A stretch of DNA of 64,000 nucleotides from a virus. The notes under the pieces were generated by a model that made no database searches, was not told where the DNA came from, and saw only the letters and a list, made by a program, of their open reading frames with translations. The stretch spans positions 1-64,000 of the IMG/VR virus record IMGVR_UViG_3300033146_003076. One strand, written 5' to 3'. Of this stretch, positions 42,955-51,096 are shown piece by piece; position 1 is the first letter of the stretch; each line of letters starts with the position of its first letter. Made by a program: the position numbers and the translations under genes.

Positions 42955-45783
42955 TTATATAGTTTTGTAAAATCCTGGTCTTGGTCTTATTATATCTCCT
43001 CTATGGACTAAAATATTAATTATCCCATCAAAATCTATTTCTTTTTCTCCTGTTAAGTTACTCCATTTCTCTAATACTTCTTCATGTGGACTTATTCCAA
43101 TTTCATTTTTACATGAGTCTATACATTCCCTTAATACATACATCTTATCTCTTTTCTTTTTAGGGACAATTTGTTCTATTGCATTAATATTTAATCTTCC
43201 ATCGGCAATATCATTAGTCATTATACCTTGTGCTTTAAATGATTCAACAAATATTTCTATTGCTTCTTCTGCGTCTTGTACTTCTATAATTTTACTTAAC
43301 CTTGATTTCGCACATGCTGTTGAAACTCTTATTATATTTGTAATTAATCTACTAGAAAAATATGCTTGTTCATCACCTGGATTTGCTGGTTTTGTTAATT
43401 TTATATATTCATTAGTTATATGTTTTATTGCTTCATTACTCATAACTGGTTTAACATAATTTTTAACATAAGCTAAATATTTTAATATTTTCTCATTGTT
43501 ATAATTAACATCAACCTCATCATCTTCATTATACTTATTGAATATTGTTTTGATTATTTTTCTTTGATGTTCTTCTGTTTCTATTGCATGCATTGGAAAT
43601 ACTAAATCAAACCTATCCATAAAGTCTTTAGGGAACCCAATTTGTTTCCATACTGCTTCATACTTATCAAAGACTCTATTAACTGGGTTTGCTGTTGCTA
43701 AAACTGTTGTTTCTGTTCTTATTATACTATGAATATTTGCTTTGTCAAATGGTACTTCTAAGTCCATTAATGCATTATTAAGTTTAGCCATATCATCTTT
43801 TTCTAATTTATCACATTCATCAAGAACAACTAAACTTCCTGTTGATAATGCTAACACCCCTGCTTCTAATACCCAACATCCTAATTCTTCATCTTTTGTT
43901 ATTGCCGCAACTAATCCAACTCCTGTTGTTGATGATCCACTAGATAATCTACTATTAGGCAGATAATGTAATGAACATTTTGCTAATTTTGTTTTACCAG
44001 AATTATGCGTGATTACACCATTATCTAAAATAAAATTATGGGTGTCCGGCACAATTAAGTCCCACATTTCTTTTTTTTCCTTGCTCTTGTATAATTGTGT
44101 AATTTTGCATGGCATGATTGACAAAGAATTGTTAAATTGTCCAGAACATTGTTTTTGTTGTTCCCATCTATGTGATGAATAACCAAGTCCATTTTTGTAT
44201 TGTTTTTTCCACAAGTGTGACAAATCCAGTACAAATATTCTTTTGCTATTTTTACATACTTTTTTCTGTTTTTGCTTAAACCCACGCTTAACCCATTTTT
44301 GTAAGCCGGATTTTTTTCTCCTTCTTTTCCTTTGAATTTGTATAAATTTTGAGAAATTCCTAAACTTACTTGTTCTTTGAAGGACCTCATAGGTATGCCC
44401 ATCATTTTTAACCTTCTTATTATTACATGATGATCGTGCCCCACTATTTTTCCTATTTGTGTTGCAGATAATTGTTTTTCTTGATATAACCTTTTTATTA
44501 AGTTTAAATCCAAATTTACCCACATATTGTTTTTTTCTAATGTTTGATCTCGTTGCATATTTTTCATCATTTTTAACCACCCTTAATAATAAATCTGTTA
44601 TTTTTAATTCATTTGTTTTTATTTCCATGATGATCTTATTTCTTATTACTATCCATATATGGTCTTTTGAACATTTTAATTCCTCTTTCTCTGTACAAAT
44701 AATATATACATCTTTTTGGCCTGTGCATTTCGGGATGCACATACTTTCAACTTTTTCAAATTTATCATTAATTGTTAAACAAGTTTTTGCTTCTGATATT
44801 TTTTTTAATCCATCTTTTGTTTGGATTAATTGGTCTTTTAACATACATCCTGGATTTCCACATATTAATACATGGATTAAACCTCTTTCTTCTAATTTAT
44901 TATTGATGTATAAATGTTCTCCACCAATTAGCTGTAAGAATAATGCTTTTTTAATTATATCATGTCCATAAATAGTTCCATAAATCTCTTGGATAATATT
45001 TTCTCTAAAGTTTGTTTGTGTTGACATTAACTTTATTTCTTCAATATCATCTTCAGATAATTTTACAGTTCCTATTCCTTCTTCAATCATTTCTATGTTA
45101 TTTGCTTCAACATATTTAATTTGATCTACACTATTATCTTTTCTTGGTTTTTCTTTTAATATTCCTGTAACTTTAATTTTTTTACTTGGTTGAACATTTT
45201 TATCTATGTTCTCATGACATAATGAACCTTTCAATGATATTAACATTGTTCGTGGTTTTTGTGCAGGGTCAATCATATTAATATCTTCTTCGATAACTAA
45301 CTTTTGTAAATCTTCTAAATCTCTTGTTGTTTCTTTGAATCTTGTTTTATTTCCACATTGACATATTTGTGGTTTTGTTATTTTTTCAGAGAGTTGTACG
45401 AGAGGTATTGTATTTCCACATGAAGGACAATCATAGTGTATTACTTTTGGGAAATGTGTAACTTCTGTTGTCTTTCTTATATATCCTGTTATAGATACTA
45501 ATTTTGAAACATCTTTTGCTCTTAGTTTCCAAATATCTTTATGTTCTGACTGTGGTATGTTTGTAAATCTGATAGAAGTATTTTTCTTTCCGGATATACC
45601 TTCGTATGCTATTTCACATACTTTAATTGCTTCTTCAAAATCATCTAAGATATAATCTCCTAGTTCTGGTGATACTTGGATAATTTTCCCAAAATCCACG
45701 TATAAAGAATTATTTATTATTACATTATCACTTTTATTAAAAAAGGTTTTTGCTGAATCGATTAGTTTTGCTATTTCACTCAT
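42955..45783 (-). CDS. mcm: MCM replicative helicase with intein
   Basis: 942 codons, ATG at 45783. Extein: N-terminal domain with zinc site CPSC (119-122) and CQC (141-143); AAA+ core with Walker A GNPG(309-312)|SGKT(595-598), split by the intein; Walker B VLDECDK near 653-659; sensor-1 TANP near 696-699; arginine-finger-like MDRFDLVF near 722-729; C-terminal winged helix. The spliced protein is 660 residues, a normal archaeal MCM. It should unwind the virus DNA. The intein covers residues 313-594. The Walker A here is GNPGSGKT rather than GDPGxAKS, so it is a diverged viral MCM. The next genes in the leftward direction are wHTH and SSB-like. Confidence 0.9.
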   Translation of the reverse strand: MSEIAKLIDSAKTFFNKSDNVIINNSLYVDFGKIIQVSPELGDYILDDFEEAIKVCEIAYEGISGKKNTSIRFTNIPQSEHKDIWKLRAKDVSKLVSITGYIRKTTEVTHFPKVIHYDCPSCGNTIPLVQLSEKITKPQICQCGNKTRFKETTRDLEDLQKLVIEEDINMIDPAQKPRTMLISLKGSLCHENIDKNVQPSKKIKVTGILKEKPRKDNSVDQIKYVEANNIEMIEEGIGTVKLSEDDIEEIKLMSTQTNFRENIIQEIYGTIYGHDIIKKALFLQLIGGEHLYINNKLEERGLIHVLICGNPGCMLKDQLIQTKDGLKKISEAKTCLTINDKFEKVESMCIPKCTGQKDVYIICTEKEELKCSKDHIWIVIRNKIIMEIKTNELKITDLLLRVVKNDEKYATRSNIRKKQYVGKFGFKLNKKVISRKTIICNTNRKNSGARSSCNNKKVKNDGHTYEVLQRTSKFRNFSKFIQIQRKRRRKKSGLQKWVKRGFKQKQKKVCKNSKRIFVLDLSHLWKKQYKNGLGYSSHRWEQQKQCSGQFNNSLSIMPCKITQLYKSKEKKEMWDLIVPDTHNFILDNGVITHNSGKTKLAKCSLHYLPNSRLSSGSSTTGVGLVAAITKDEELGCWVLEAGVLALSTGSLVVLDECDKLEKDDMAKLNNALMDLEVPFDKANIHSIIRTETTVLATANPVNRVFDKYEAVWKQIGFPKDFMDRFDLVFPMHAIETEEHQRKIIKTIFNKYNEDDEVDVNYNNEKILKYLAYVKNYVKPVMSNEAIKHITNEYIKLTKPANPGDEQAYFSSRLITNIIRVSTACAKSRLSKIIEVQDAEEAIEIFVESFKAQGIMTNDIADGRLNINAIEQIVPKKKRDKMYVLRECIDSCKNEIGISPHEEVLEKWSNLTGEKEIDFDGIINILVHRGDIIRPRPGFYKTI
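44002..44847 (-). mobile_element. Intein in the MCM Walker A loop
   Basis: 282 codons inserted between Gly312 and Ser595 of MCM. Block A begins with Cys (CMLKDQLIQTKDGLKKIS), block B is CSKDHIWIVI, and the C-terminal blocks read WDLIVPDTHNFILDNGVITHN followed by Ser+1. All residues for splicing are present: Cys1, block B His, penultimate His, terminal Asn and Ser+1. Walker A is a classic insertion site, so without splicing the helicase would be inactive. The middle 500 nt read as basic, non-conserved sequence in this frame but encode an HNH nuclease in another. Confidence 0.85.
44055..44570 (-). CDS. HNH endonuclease nested out of frame inside the intein
   Basis: 171 residues, ATG at 44570 (second ATG 44567), stop at 44055-44057, shifted by one base relative to MCM. 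N-terminal HTH (LSATQIGKIVGHDHHVIIRRL, residues 34-54) and an HNH core: CHTC at 117-120, VIHHIDGNNKNN at 130-141, DNLTILCQSCHAKLH at 144-158. GGTGGT lies 5 nt before the ATG, inside the intein reading frame, so it has its own ribosome binding site. It should make the double-strand cut that spreads the intein. The host frame is open over the full length too. Confidence 0.8.
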   Translation of the reverse strand: MMKNMQRDQTLEKNNMWVNLDLNLIKRLYQEKQLSATQIGKIVGHDHHVIIRRLKMMGIPMRSFKEQVSLGISQNLYKFKGKEGEKNPAYKNGLSVGLSKNRKKYVKIAKEYLYWICHTCGKNNTKMDLVIHHIDGNNKNNVLDNLTILCQSCHAKLHNYTRARKKKKCGT

Positions 45784-45789
45784 CTTTCT

Positions 45790-45915
45790 TCACCTTTTAT
45801 CCTTTTTTGTTAATATTAGTAATCTGTTGATAACTTCATCATAACTTTCTCTGTTAGTTATTCTTCTCTCTTTTAATTCCTCTCTTGTTGTTTTTTCAAT
45901 TTGTATCGTTGTCAT
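45790..45915 (-). CDS. Small RHH/antitoxin-like protein
   Basis: 41 residues, ATG at 45915, TGA at 45790-45792. MTTIQIEKTTREELKERR...ESYDEVINRLL has the strand-helix-helix look of archaeal antitoxin-like RHH proteins (TTI.V...TRE.LKELG..ESYDEVI..LL). It sits between MCM and the PAPS-reductase-like gene. Such proteins regulate transcription or pair with toxins; no toxin gene is next to it. Confidence 0.65.
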   Translation of the reverse strand: MTTIQIEKTTREELKERRITNRESYDEVINRLLILTKKDKR

Positions 45916-45930
45916 TTTACACCTCTTCTT

Positions 45931-46854
45931 TTATTTTGTTTTTACATTATGATATTTTAATAATTTACCCATATTACCATCACACCAAACATTTAATATA
46001 GTATTATGAAGTTTAGGGTTTTCAATTTTCATTCTTTGAAATCTGTTTGGTTCTTTTTCTAAGTGAACTCCAAAACCACAACCAACACATCCTGTACGTT
46101 TTGCTTTTGTTGTTTCCCATTTACCTTCAACTTTAATTATTTCTCCATAAGCATCACAATAATCTAGATCATATTGTTTAATATATTCTAGTATGTCCTG
46201 TTCTGTCCAGAAACCTAAAGGAGTACATTGTCCTTTTTCCCAATCGATACACCCATTTTGAAGATATTGTTTTTTTCTTTGTTGTCCGTCACTAGCCATG
46301 GTTGCAATAAATCCTTTCATGCCTGATTTTTTATTAAATCTTTTTATTGGTTCTTTCTTTAAATAATGGCAGCACATATCACTTACTTCTATATCTGAAG
46401 TAATTATATCTTTCCATTTATTAGATATTTTAAACATTGTTTTACTTCCATCCTTCATTATCCCTGTTATTAACCTACTTCTTAAGTAATCTGACTTTGT
46501 ATGTTTTGCTTGATAAATAAAATGTGCTTGTTGTTTAGTTGGGAATGGTATACCATATTTATTCCACACTTCCAACATACTCTTTTTTGGTTTTAAAACA
46601 ATGTTTGCTTTTTTTAATGCGTGATCTCTTGTGTGTAGTTCAGTTCCTGTATCTACAAATAATACTTTAACATCTGGAAAAAAGGATTTTATTAAATGTA
46701 ACATAACTTCCGAATCTTTACCCCCACTATAAGAGATATAAACCTCTCCATTATATTCTTGATAGAACTTTCTAATCTTAATTAACGAAAGATTAATCTT
46801 TACATTTAAAGATAATTTCTGTCTTTGTTCTAATTGCCATTTTTCCATCTTCAT
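45931..46854 (-). CDS. PP-loop PAPS-reductase-like protein
   Basis: 308 residues from the ATG at 46854, about 28 nt behind a TATA box (leaderless). SYSGGKDSEVMLHLI at 41-55 is the PP-loop for ATP; then VLFVDTGTELH and a Cys cluster (SDMCCHYLKKEP; KAKRTGCVGCGFGV) as in CysH/DndC-like proteins with an Fe-S cluster. Phage members are thought to act on sulfur transfer, including DNA phosphorothioation or tRNA modification. No other Dnd gene is visible. Substrate unknown. Confidence 0.8.
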   Translation of the reverse strand: MKMEKWQLEQRQKLSLNVKINLSLIKIRKFYQEYNGEVYISYSGGKDSEVMLHLIKSFFPDVKVLFVDTGTELHTRDHALKKANIVLKPKKSMLEVWNKYGIPFPTKQQAHFIYQAKHTKSDYLRSRLITGIMKDGSKTMFKISNKWKDIITSDIEVSDMCCHYLKKEPIKRFNKKSGMKGFIATMASDGQQRKKQYLQNGCIDWEKGQCTPLGFWTEQDILEYIKQYDLDYCDAYGEIIKVEGKWETTKAKRTGCVGCGFGVHLEKEPNRFQRMKIENPKLHNTILNVWCDGNMGKLLKYHNVKTK

Positions 46855-46878
46855 TATACCCAATCTATATACAACCTG

Positions 46879-46890
46879 TATATAAACCTT
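46879..46890 (-). promoter_or_regulatory. Leaderless-type TATA promoter
   Basis: Minus strand: AAAGGTTTATATACAGG, centre about 28 nt before the ATG at 46854. The AAAAGGTTTATATAC core matches the promoter at 63485. TTG at 46863 is an alternative start but would lie at the very start site. Confidence 0.65.
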
Positions 46891-47050
46891 TGTTTTACTT
46901 TTCAGTAGTTATCTAACAATCTCTAACTTCACAAGGAGAAAAGAATTAGACTGTCCCCCTTTGGATAAAGAAAATAAAGGAAAGGAAGATTTTAGTTTTC
47001 ATTTAAACGGAGATAAAAATGGATTGTTTCCTTCCCTTTATTTTTTGTGA
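46891..47050 (-). other. Gene-free 160-nt region with inverted repeat and element copy 2
   Basis: Contains, on the minus strand, AATAAAGGGAAGGAAA (47027-47045) pairing with CTTCCTTTCCTTTATT (46971-46988) as a long imperfect stem, and the dispersed element AAAGGGGGACAGTCTAATTC (46946-46965). Lies between the ATPase gene's stop and the PAPS-reductase promoter. Probable terminator plus regulatory site. Confidence 0.5.
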
Positions 47051-48085
47051 TTAAGATCGTCTGTTGATATTTACTGAATAGTTTCTTTGTTCTTCTGATA
47101 CTTTAAATAATTCTTCAATGAATAACATCTTTTTAATGAATCTTTCTGATGTCCTTATTGTGTTTACAATTCCTTTTTTAATTAAAATCTTTTTAAGTTC
47201 TGTTGTTGTTATATCTTTTGTTCCTATAAGAGAATGTAATAATACTCTCTCTCTACTTGATACTTTTAGTTCTGATTTTAATTCTTTCTTCCAGTCTAAA
47301 TCATTTTGTTTACAGAAGTTATATGTTTTGAATGCTTTGTATTGTGTTCTTAAGTTTATGTCGACACAAACTTCTTTTTTTATTAATTCAATTAAATGTT
47401 TTGTTACTTCTTTTTCAAATGTTTTTGTTGCTATTAGTCGCATTATATTTATTATTTCTTCTTTCGTGAAAAATACTTCAATATAATCCCCTCTTGATTG
47501 TAATGCGTTTAAGTCTTCTTGTAATCCCTTTATAGCTATTGCATTATAATCAAATATAAATTTACAATTACATTCAAACTTGTCTGGTAAATCTTCTTGA
47601 ACTTTTGAATAATTGTTTTTTGTTAATAAACATTTATCCTCACTTTCTGTTGCTGCTTTTAATAAGTTTAATGCATCTTGCATCTTTAACAATTTAACAA
47701 AATCTTTCAACCAGATAATCTTCCCATTATTTTCATACAATAATCTGTATAAATATGCTGATGAAATATCTCCAGATAATTCTACAAATTCTGCATTATC
47801 ATTATTTAATACTGTTCTTATTTGTTTACTTTTCCCAACGCCTGCAGTTCCTTTAACAAATAAAATTTTACTATATCCTTGAGTAACTTTCTTTATTGCA
47901 TTACCTAATTTATAATAATACTTTTTTGTTATTTCTTCTTCATTCATTTTTTTTCTTGCAAGGGTCTTGTTTTCCAAATATGTTAAGTCTGGGTTATACA
48001 ATTCCATTGGGTCTAAATCTGGTCTTAAATGTTTTAACCATTCAACGTAGTTATCATACGTTGTTATCTCTTTTTGTGTTATCAT
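47051..48085 (-). CDS. P-loop (AAA-type) ATPase with C-terminal HTH
   Basis: 344 residues, ATG at 48085. Walker A VKGTAGVGKSKQ at 78-88; a possible second motif KIIWLKDF near 127; CNCKFIFDYNA near 170 as sensor-like strand. C-terminal third (LKVSSRERVLLHSLIGTKDITTTELKKIL) looks like winged HTH. Layout is that of ORC/Cdc6- or DnaC-like initiators/loaders, which would cooperate with MCM. The acidic Walker B is not canonical, so ATP hydrolysis is uncertain. Confidence 0.65.
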   Translation of the reverse strand: MITQKEITTYDNYVEWLKHLRPDLDPMELYNPDLTYLENKTLARKKMNEEEITKKYYYKLGNAIKKVTQGYSKILFVKGTAGVGKSKQIRTVLNNDNAEFVELSGDISSAYLYRLLYENNGKIIWLKDFVKLLKMQDALNLLKAATESEDKCLLTKNNYSKVQEDLPDKFECNCKFIFDYNAIAIKGLQEDLNALQSRGDYIEVFFTKEEIINIMRLIATKTFEKEVTKHLIELIKKEVCVDINLRTQYKAFKTYNFCKQNDLDWKKELKSELKVSSRERVLLHSLIGTKDITTTELKKILIKKGIVNTIRTSERFIKKMLFIEELFKVSEEQRNYSVNINRRS

Positions 48086-48554
48086 TTTCTTCTTGCCCCA
48101 CTTCTAGTTCATAGTATTTTTTATTCTCTTCTACAAACTCTTTAACTTCTTTTATTACATTCTCTACTAAAGACACATATCTCACGCACTTATTATCTTT
48201 TTGTATAGATATGTAACCTTGATATTTTAACAGGTTTACTATTGCATAATACTGATGGTCATTTGACCCTAATTCTTTTTTTATTTCTTTTGCTGTTGTA
48301 AATCTTTTCTTCAATAATATACAAAACAATTTATATCTTTTTCTTGACGGTTTTATTCCTATCCTTTTCTTCATTAACCCTGATGGTATTTGTCCTGTTT
48401 TATGTATTCTTTCTAGTTCTGTTCTTACTATTTTCTTAATGTTTATTTCTGAAAACATTGCCACCATATCCCTTATTCCTGTTTTAAATATATATTTCCT
48501 TAATATTTCTTCAACTTTTTCTTCAATAATTATTTGTGTTTTCTCTTCTAACAT
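48054..48554 (-). CDS. Winged-HTH protein, unknown
   Basis: 166 residues, ATG at 48554. The middle (SRKRYKLFCILLKKRFTTAKEIKKELGSNDHQYYAIVNLLKYQGYI) is a good winged-helix pattern. Acidic tail. Overlaps the ATPase gene by 32 nt, so the two are translated together and may form an initiator pair. Confidence 0.6.
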   Translation of the reverse strand: MLEEKTQIIIEEKVEEILRKYIFKTGIRDMVAMFSEINIKKIVRTELERIHKTGQIPSGLMKKRIGIKPSRKRYKLFCILLKKRFTTAKEIKKELGSNDHQYYAIVNLLKYQGYISIQKDNKCVRYVSLVENVIKEVKEFVEENKKYYELEVGQEENDNTKRDNNV

Positions 48555-48570
48555 AATTCTTCACCTTTTT

Positions 48571-48699
48571 TTATTTGTCCATAAAAATTAATTTAAATCC
48601 TTCATAACGGAATTTGCATCCACACTCTTTACACTCATAATGGGTTGGGTGTGTTATTAATCTCATCTTTCTACATTTAGCACATTTTCTTATTACCAT
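48571..48699 (-). CDS. Mini zinc-ribbon protein, 42 residues
   Basis: ATG at 48699 behind GGTGAT, TAA at 48571-48573. CAKCRKM and CKECGCKF give two CxxC knuckles, 16 residues apart, a complete zinc ribbon. Likely binds nucleic acid or an RNA polymerase subunit. Confidence 0.6.
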   Translation of the reverse strand: MVIRKCAKCRKMRLITHPTHYECKECGCKFRYEGFKLIFMDK

Positions 48700-48710
48700 T
48701 ATATCACCTT

Positions 48711-49172
48711 TCAATATTTGTGAGCATTATCCATATTATTTGTATGTTTGTTTAATGCATTCTCAATCTTTAAAATCATATCTATCACATCATCAATTCT
48801 TTTATTTGTTGAAACAAACATTTCTTCGGTAGATTCTTTTACTTTTTTTATTTTCATTATTCTATCCATATCTTTTGGTTCAATAATATGTCCTGTTGTT
48901 TGATGGTTTTCTTTTATTCCATTAGTGACTGCATCATTTGTTGATATTTCTGAATCAACCTTGAAATTTTTATTTATAAATTTATCACTTCCCCCCACTA
49001 AACTAACTCTTGCAAGTTCTAAACCATTATATGCTCCTTGCCCATAATCATCTTTAGAACCACATTCTAATTGTATTTGTTTTAAATCTTTTAGTGCCAT
49101 TTCAATCGTTTGTTTTACTATTCCTGAAAATATGTCACTTCTTTTTACTTTTTTTAATTCTTCTTCATCCAT
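48711..49172 (-). CDS. Hypothetical protein, unknown
   Basis: 153 residues, ATG at 49172 with AAGGAGG upstream. Helical start (KVKRSDIFSGIVKQTIEMAL), a Gly-rich middle (GQGAYNGLELARVSLVGGS) and a long helical end. Its ribosome binding site follows element copy 3. No family recognised. Confidence 0.5.
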   Translation of the reverse strand: MDEEELKKVKRSDIFSGIVKQTIEMALKDLKQIQLECGSKDDYGQGAYNGLELARVSLVGGSDKFINKNFKVDSEISTNDAVTNGIKENHQTTGHIIEPKDMDRIMKIKKVKESTEEMFVSTNKRIDDVIDMILKIENALNKHTNNMDNAHKY

Positions 49173-49704
49173 TTTTCTTTTCCTCCTTAACCGGTTCAGC
49201 AGAGATTAGTGCGTCCCCTTTATCTTCTTTAAAATTAGCATAATATGTTTTCATTATTTCTGTTGTTTCTTTGATTGCGTTTAATTCGTTAATTAAATCT
49301 TTACACAAGTCCATTACTTCAATAATATATAAATTTATTGTTTCCAGTGTTGCCTCTGGTTCGTTATGTTTTCTTCCTTCATTAGTGTGTTTAATCTTAT
49401 TAATATAATTATAAATCTCTATTAACCTTACACTATTCTTACCATACTTTTCAAGAACCATATCTTGGGATATAATATTATTGGTTATTAATTCAATCAT
49501 CTTGTTATACTTTTGTTTATTCTTTTCTTCTTTACTGATAACAATAATCCTTTCATCAAATAATGTTCCTATCTCTCCTTTTAGTATAACTTTAGATGGT
49601 GGATAATTTAATGGATTGTCTATTCTACAAAAACAATCATTATCCAAATATAATTTTATATCTTTCTCGTCAATATACTTTAATTTAACTTCTTCTTCTC
49701 CCAT
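49165..49704 (-). CDS. Hypothetical protein carrying element in its 3' end
   Basis: 179 residues, ATG at 49704. Acidic start, long helical centre, and a C-terminal KGDALISAEPVKEE that is encoded by the dispersed element AAAGGGGACGCACTAATC. Because the same DNA occurs as non-coding elsewhere, the tail sequence probably reflects the element rather than the protein. Function unknown. Confidence 0.5.
   Translation of the reverse strand: MGEEEVKLKYIDEKDIKLYLDNDCFCRIDNPLNYPPSKVILKGEIGTLFDERIIVISKEEKNKQKYNKMIELITNNIISQDMVLEKYGKNSVRLIEIYNYINKIKHTNEGRKHNEPEATLETINLYIIEVMDLCKDLINELNAIKETTEIMKTYYANFKEDKGDALISAEPVKEEKKNG
49200..49222 (-). promoter_or_regulatory. Dispersed element copy 3
   Basis: Minus-strand AAAGGGGACGCACTAATC inside the 3' end of the 49165-49704 gene, about 35 nt upstream of the next gene's AAGGAGG and ATG. 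No palindrome follows here. Confidence 0.55.
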
Positions 49705-49715
49705 TTTTTCTTCCT

Positions 49716-50300
49716 CTAATGTTTATTAAAACAAACATTTCCTTTCTTCATACAATATTTACATTCAATACATGTTAACCCTTTTGTTTGATTAAGACAT
49801 TGCACAAACTTTTTTGGTAAAGGATCTTGTTTAAGTTTCATTTTAGATACTCCATCAAATTGTTTATATTTAGTTTTCCATATTCCTTTATCATCACTAA
49901 TGTATAATGTAAAGTTCTTAGGTCTTTTTACTTTGATGTCTACATTTTTAGTGTATGTGTAAAAGATTATGTCTGGGAATGTTTTACATATCTTAACCCA
50001 TTTATCAAAATATTCTTGACTATAAAATTCTCCACATGTGTGTATTCTAAAATATTTTATGTTTTGTTTTTTTATTAGTTTACTTATTTCTTCCACAAAA
50101 TCTTTTCTTCTTGATGCTCTTAGATTATTATTAAGGAAAGGTGTCTGTGCAGGATATAATCTTTTAAACTTATTATAGTAACAGTGTTTAAGGCATCCTT
50201 GTTCTTTACATCCTTTAATCTTTTTGCATATTGTGTTGTTAATATTAAATGATACTATCTTTGTTTTACTATTTGGTGGACTTAACTTTAGTTGATTCAT
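49716..50300 (-). CDS. Gp88-like protein
   Basis: 195 residues from the ATG at 50300 with GAGGT upstream. Follows the phage Gp88 pattern: NSKTKIVSFNINNTICKKIKGCKEQGCLKHCYY (Cys cluster then CYY), later RIHTCGEFYSQEYFDKWVKI and IIFYTYTKN, ending with Cys-rich CLNQTKGLTCIECKYCM. The clusters suggest an Fe-S or zinc protein. The family is common in phages; its function is unknown to me. Upstream lies an operator palindrome. Confidence 0.7.
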   Translation of the reverse strand: MNQLKLSPPNSKTKIVSFNINNTICKKIKGCKEQGCLKHCYYNKFKRLYPAQTPFLNNNLRASRRKDFVEEISKLIKKQNIKYFRIHTCGEFYSQEYFDKWVKICKTFPDIIFYTYTKNVDIKVKRPKNFTLYISDDKGIWKTKYKQFDGVSKMKLKQDPLPKKFVQCLNQTKGLTCIECKYCMKKGNVCFNKH

Positions 50301-50331
50301 TATCTTTACCTCTTGTTTAAAAAATAAAATG

Positions 50332-50349
50332 GTTGGTGTTGCCACCAAC
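50332..50349 (-). promoter_or_regulatory. Operator-like palindrome
   Basis: GTTGGTGTTGCCACCAAC, close to the consensus palindrome, 32 nt upstream of the ATG at 50300 and 15 nt after the stop of the upstream gene. No obvious TATA box in the 40 nt upstream, so it may act on read-through RNA or on a weak promoter. Confidence 0.55.
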
Positions 50350-50364
50350 TTTTAAAGAACTCTT

Positions 50365-50733
50365 TTACAAATTGTTTTTTTCTCTAATGATTGCTTCCAT
50401 TGTTACTACTAATTTTGTTGCTTGTTCCATCGCTTCGTCTGGTGTTAGTGCATAACATTTAACTTCCCCTGAGAATTGTCCTTTTGCATTAACAGAGATT
50501 TTAACACTATCTTTTGGGTCTACTACTACTTCTGCTGCTTTTGTTTTCTCTTCTTCTACTTTACCATTTGGTTTTTTTACTGTTTTCTTTTCTTTAAGTT
50601 CCTGTATAAGAAGTGAGTTCTTTAACACTTTTGTTTTGATGTCTTGTAATAACATAATAACATCACCCATTTCTTCTTTTGTTTGTTCCATTTTAACTTC
50701 TTCAATTTCAATTTTTTCTATGTCTTGTTCCAT
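50365..50733 (-). CDS. Hypothetical protein with helical N-terminus
   Basis: 122 residues, ATG at 50733. Charged helix (GDVIMLLQDIKTKVLKNSLL) then Lys/Glu linker and a beta-prone end (VKISVNAKGQFSGEVKCYAL) with a final helix. Unknown function. Confidence 0.45.
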   Translation of the reverse strand: MEQDIEKIEIEEVKMEQTKEEMGDVIMLLQDIKTKVLKNSLLIQELKEKKTVKKPNGKVEEEKTKAAEVVVDPKDSVKISVNAKGQFSGEVKCYALTPDEAMEQATKLVVTMEAIIREKNNL

Positions 50734-50754
50734 TTTCTATTTACCTCATTTAAT

Positions 50755-51084
50755 TTATTCTTCTTCGTTGTGAAAGTTTTCGTACCAATCTGCATCTTTT
50801 AATGTTGTGTCTAATATTGACCATATAAAGATCGCTAAATTAGGGATACATAAAAAGAATACACCAATTATACATGCTGATAATCCTACCCAAAACTTCC
50901 ATAAATCTCTCTTTGCTGTGTATAACCAAGTCCAATAACTAAACAGTACTGCTAAAATTACTGCTGTTGATTTCTTCTTTGTTTTACCAACTGAAATTGT
51001 TTTAACTCTACATCCACAACCAGGACAGATTTCACAATTCTCTACTACTTTTTTCCCACATTCTCTACAATATTTTTCATTCAT
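50755..51084 (-). CDS. Zinc-ribbon membrane protein
   Basis: 109 residues, ATG at 51084. N-terminal zinc ribbon CREC...CEICPGCGC, then a basic linker and two hydrophobic segments (about 39-58 and 66-91) as in TM2-type proteins. Small zinc-ribbon/TM2 proteins are common in archaea. Could act in the host membrane during infection. Confidence 0.6.
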   Translation of the reverse strand: MNEKYCRECGKKVVENCEICPGCGCRVKTISVGKTKKKSTAVILAVLFSYWTWLYTAKRDLWKFWVGLSACIIGVFFLCIPNLAIFIWSILDTTLKDADWYENFHNEEE

Positions 51085-51096
51085 TTTTTCTTAACC

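Noticed and set aside
44055-44570. Simple frameshift error explaining the out-of-frame HNH gene
   Set aside because: Two compensating indels would be needed exactly at both ends, and the nuclease has its own start, stop and ribosome site; reading errors remain possible but are not the simplest view.
45014-45031. Operator palindrome inside the MCM gene (GTTTGTGTTGACATTAAC)
   Set aside because: Lies in coding sequence away from promoters; probably chance or weak site. The similar one at 47,352-47,373 was treated the same way.
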